From Brevibacillus panacihumi W25 (GTDB lineage Bacteria; Bacillota; Bacilli; Brevibacillales; Brevibacillaceae): 64,000 nt of DNA. Below the pieces are notes generated by a model. That model made no database searches. It was not told where the DNA came from and saw nothing but the letters and a program-made list of their open reading frames with translations. This document shows, piece by piece, positions 63,469 to 64,000 of this stretch (position 1 is its first letter; each line of letters begins with the position of its first letter). The position numbers were made by a program, and so were the translations under genes. The DNA is taken from the NCBI RefSeq assembly GCF_000503775.1, contig NZ_KI629785.1, forward strand, positions 1,487,501 to 1,551,500, written 5' to 3'.

Positions 63469-63506
63469 CCCAGTAGTTTGTTCTGTTAGCGTTGGTGACT
63501 ACTGGG
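63469..63506 (-). promoter_or_regulatory. Inverted repeat in the leader of the second ger operon
   Basis: CCCAGTAGT (63469-63477) and ACTACTGGG (63498-63506) form a perfect 9-bp stem with a 20-base loop, ending 18 bp before gerAA and next to its ribosome site. It may be an operator or a leader hairpin affecting translation. Confidence 0.5.
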
Positions 63507-63558
63507 AAAACTATTCACAACCGATTTGAATGGACGCTGCTTTTTAGAGATTTCAAAT

Positions 63559-63594
63559 AAAAAAGGAGCCAAGGGAAATTTCCCTTAGCTCCTT
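63559..63594 (-). terminator. Terminator of the acyl-CoA dehydrogenase operon
   Basis: Minus-strand stem AAGGAGCTAAGGGAAA / TTTCCCTTGGCTCCTT (one mismatch) with almost no loop, followed by a T-run. Confidence 0.88.
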
Positions 63595-63613
63595 GCTGAT
63601 TCTTCCTTAGGTT

Positions 63614-64000
63614 CTATACCACGTATCCATCTGCTTCAATGACGCGATCGGCAATGGCTCGTTTCAGTTGAACGGTATTGATCGGTGTACGGCGAGTCAG
63701 CTTTTTCAGGATGGAGAGGCGCAGACGCAGATCGTCTCCTTCTTCCATCGCGGCCAGAGCTTCCTTCGCCCAAGCCTCTACGCGATCAAACGCTTCCTGC
63801 ACATAGACGACCGTCAGATCCAGCTTTTGCTGCTCTTGCTCCAGCCCGTTGGCAGCGATCGCTTTTTCCGTCCGTTTTACGACGCTATCCATCGCATACA
63901 GCTCGATCAGCATATCGGCCGCGAAGACCAACAGCTCCTGCTCCTTGGAGATGGCTTGCTGGTACTTCATCAGCGCTGAGCCCGCGACCATCAGGATGAT
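63614..64000 (-). CDS. Acyl-CoA dehydrogenase, C-terminal part (FadE-like; partial at right edge)
   Basis: The frame is open to base 64000, so only about 129 carboxyl residues are seen. They are helical (KYQQAISKEQELLVFAADML, IELYAMDSVVKRTEKAI, ILKKLTRRTPINTVQLKRAI) and resemble the carboxyl extension of the roughly 590-residue acyl-CoA dehydrogenases such as B. subtilis FadE, which carries out the first step of beta-oxidation. The flavin domain is outside the window, so the assignment rests on the tail alone. Confidence 0.72.
   Translation of the reverse strand: MILMVAGSALMKYQQAISKEQELLVFAADMLIELYAMDSVVKRTEKAIAANGLEQEQQKLDLTVVYVQEAFDRVEAWAKEALAAMEEGDDLRLRLSILKKLTRRTPINTVQLKRAIADRVIEADGYVV

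Overview
The window is chromosomal DNA of an endospore-forming Firmicute, most likely Brevibacillus or a close relative (inference). It carries two gerA-type germination operons, a SUF operon in the order sufC-D-S-U-B, the yunC-D-E-F cluster known from Bacillus subtilis, SAM-I riboswitches over methionine-salvage genes, and ECF sigma/anti-sigma pairs. Base composition is moderately GC-rich, with an A+T-richer patch at about 20.75-23.0 kb. I saw no rRNA, tRNA, CRISPR array, transposase or prophage gene.

Layout. 1-3 kb: HemAT-type oxygen chemotaxis transducer (cut by the left edge), CorA-type Mg transporter, HD-GYP phosphodiesterase. 3-8.5 kb: the yunCDEF-like cluster, divergent from a stand-alone JAMM metalloprotease, then aspartokinase. 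8.6-11.5 kb: polysaccharide deacetylase and the NfeD/flotillin pair. 11.7-15.3 kb: first germination operon (AA-AB-AC). 15.3-20.7 kb: MocR regulator divergent from a DMT exporter, Nudix hydrolase, SUFU-like protein, and an anti-sigma next to a frameshifted sigma factor. 20.8-23 kb: MazG-like pyrophosphohydrolase, a membrane protein and a DUF3231 protein. 23-30.1 kb: suf operon and an AGCS symporter. 30-43.4 kb: pckA, M20 amidohydrolase, SCP2 and VOC proteins, gcvH, thioredoxin-like protein, peroxiredoxin, aminotransferase, YusI-like protein, DUF2797 protein, a second deacetylase, an orphan GlnQ-type ATPase and a P1B metal ATPase. 43.6-51.8 kb: sppA-yteJ, MFS exporter, BmrCD-like ABC exporter, GNAT and OsmC proteins. 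51.9-59.7 kb: methionine salvage, mtnK-mtnA on the minus strand and mtnW-X-B-D on the plus strand, each behind its own SAM-I riboswitch, with a SigM-like sigma/anti-sigma pair between them. 59.7-63.5 kb: second germination operon. The right edge cuts an acyl-CoA dehydrogenase.

How the parts work together. MtnK, MtnA, MtnB, MtnW, MtnX and MtnD form a continuous path from methylthioribose to the keto-acid precursor of methionine, and both arms should be switched on when S-adenosylmethionine is low. The five suf genes form a complete Fe-S assembly unit. BmrC and BmrD form an asymmetric heterodimeric exporter, with an MFS pump 18 bp downstream and an attenuator-like hairpin upstream.

The most unusual structures are: a dispersed nested palindromic repeat (two copies of about 225 bp, one 91-bp internally deleted copy), always just beyond a minus-strand terminator and upstream of another minus-strand gene; perfect direct repeats phased by DNA helical turns in front of the AGCS transporter (14 bp, 21-bp period) and sufC (9 bp, 11-bp period); a deacetylase whose only well-placed start codon is CTG; and a sigma-factor gene broken at a run of five Gs.
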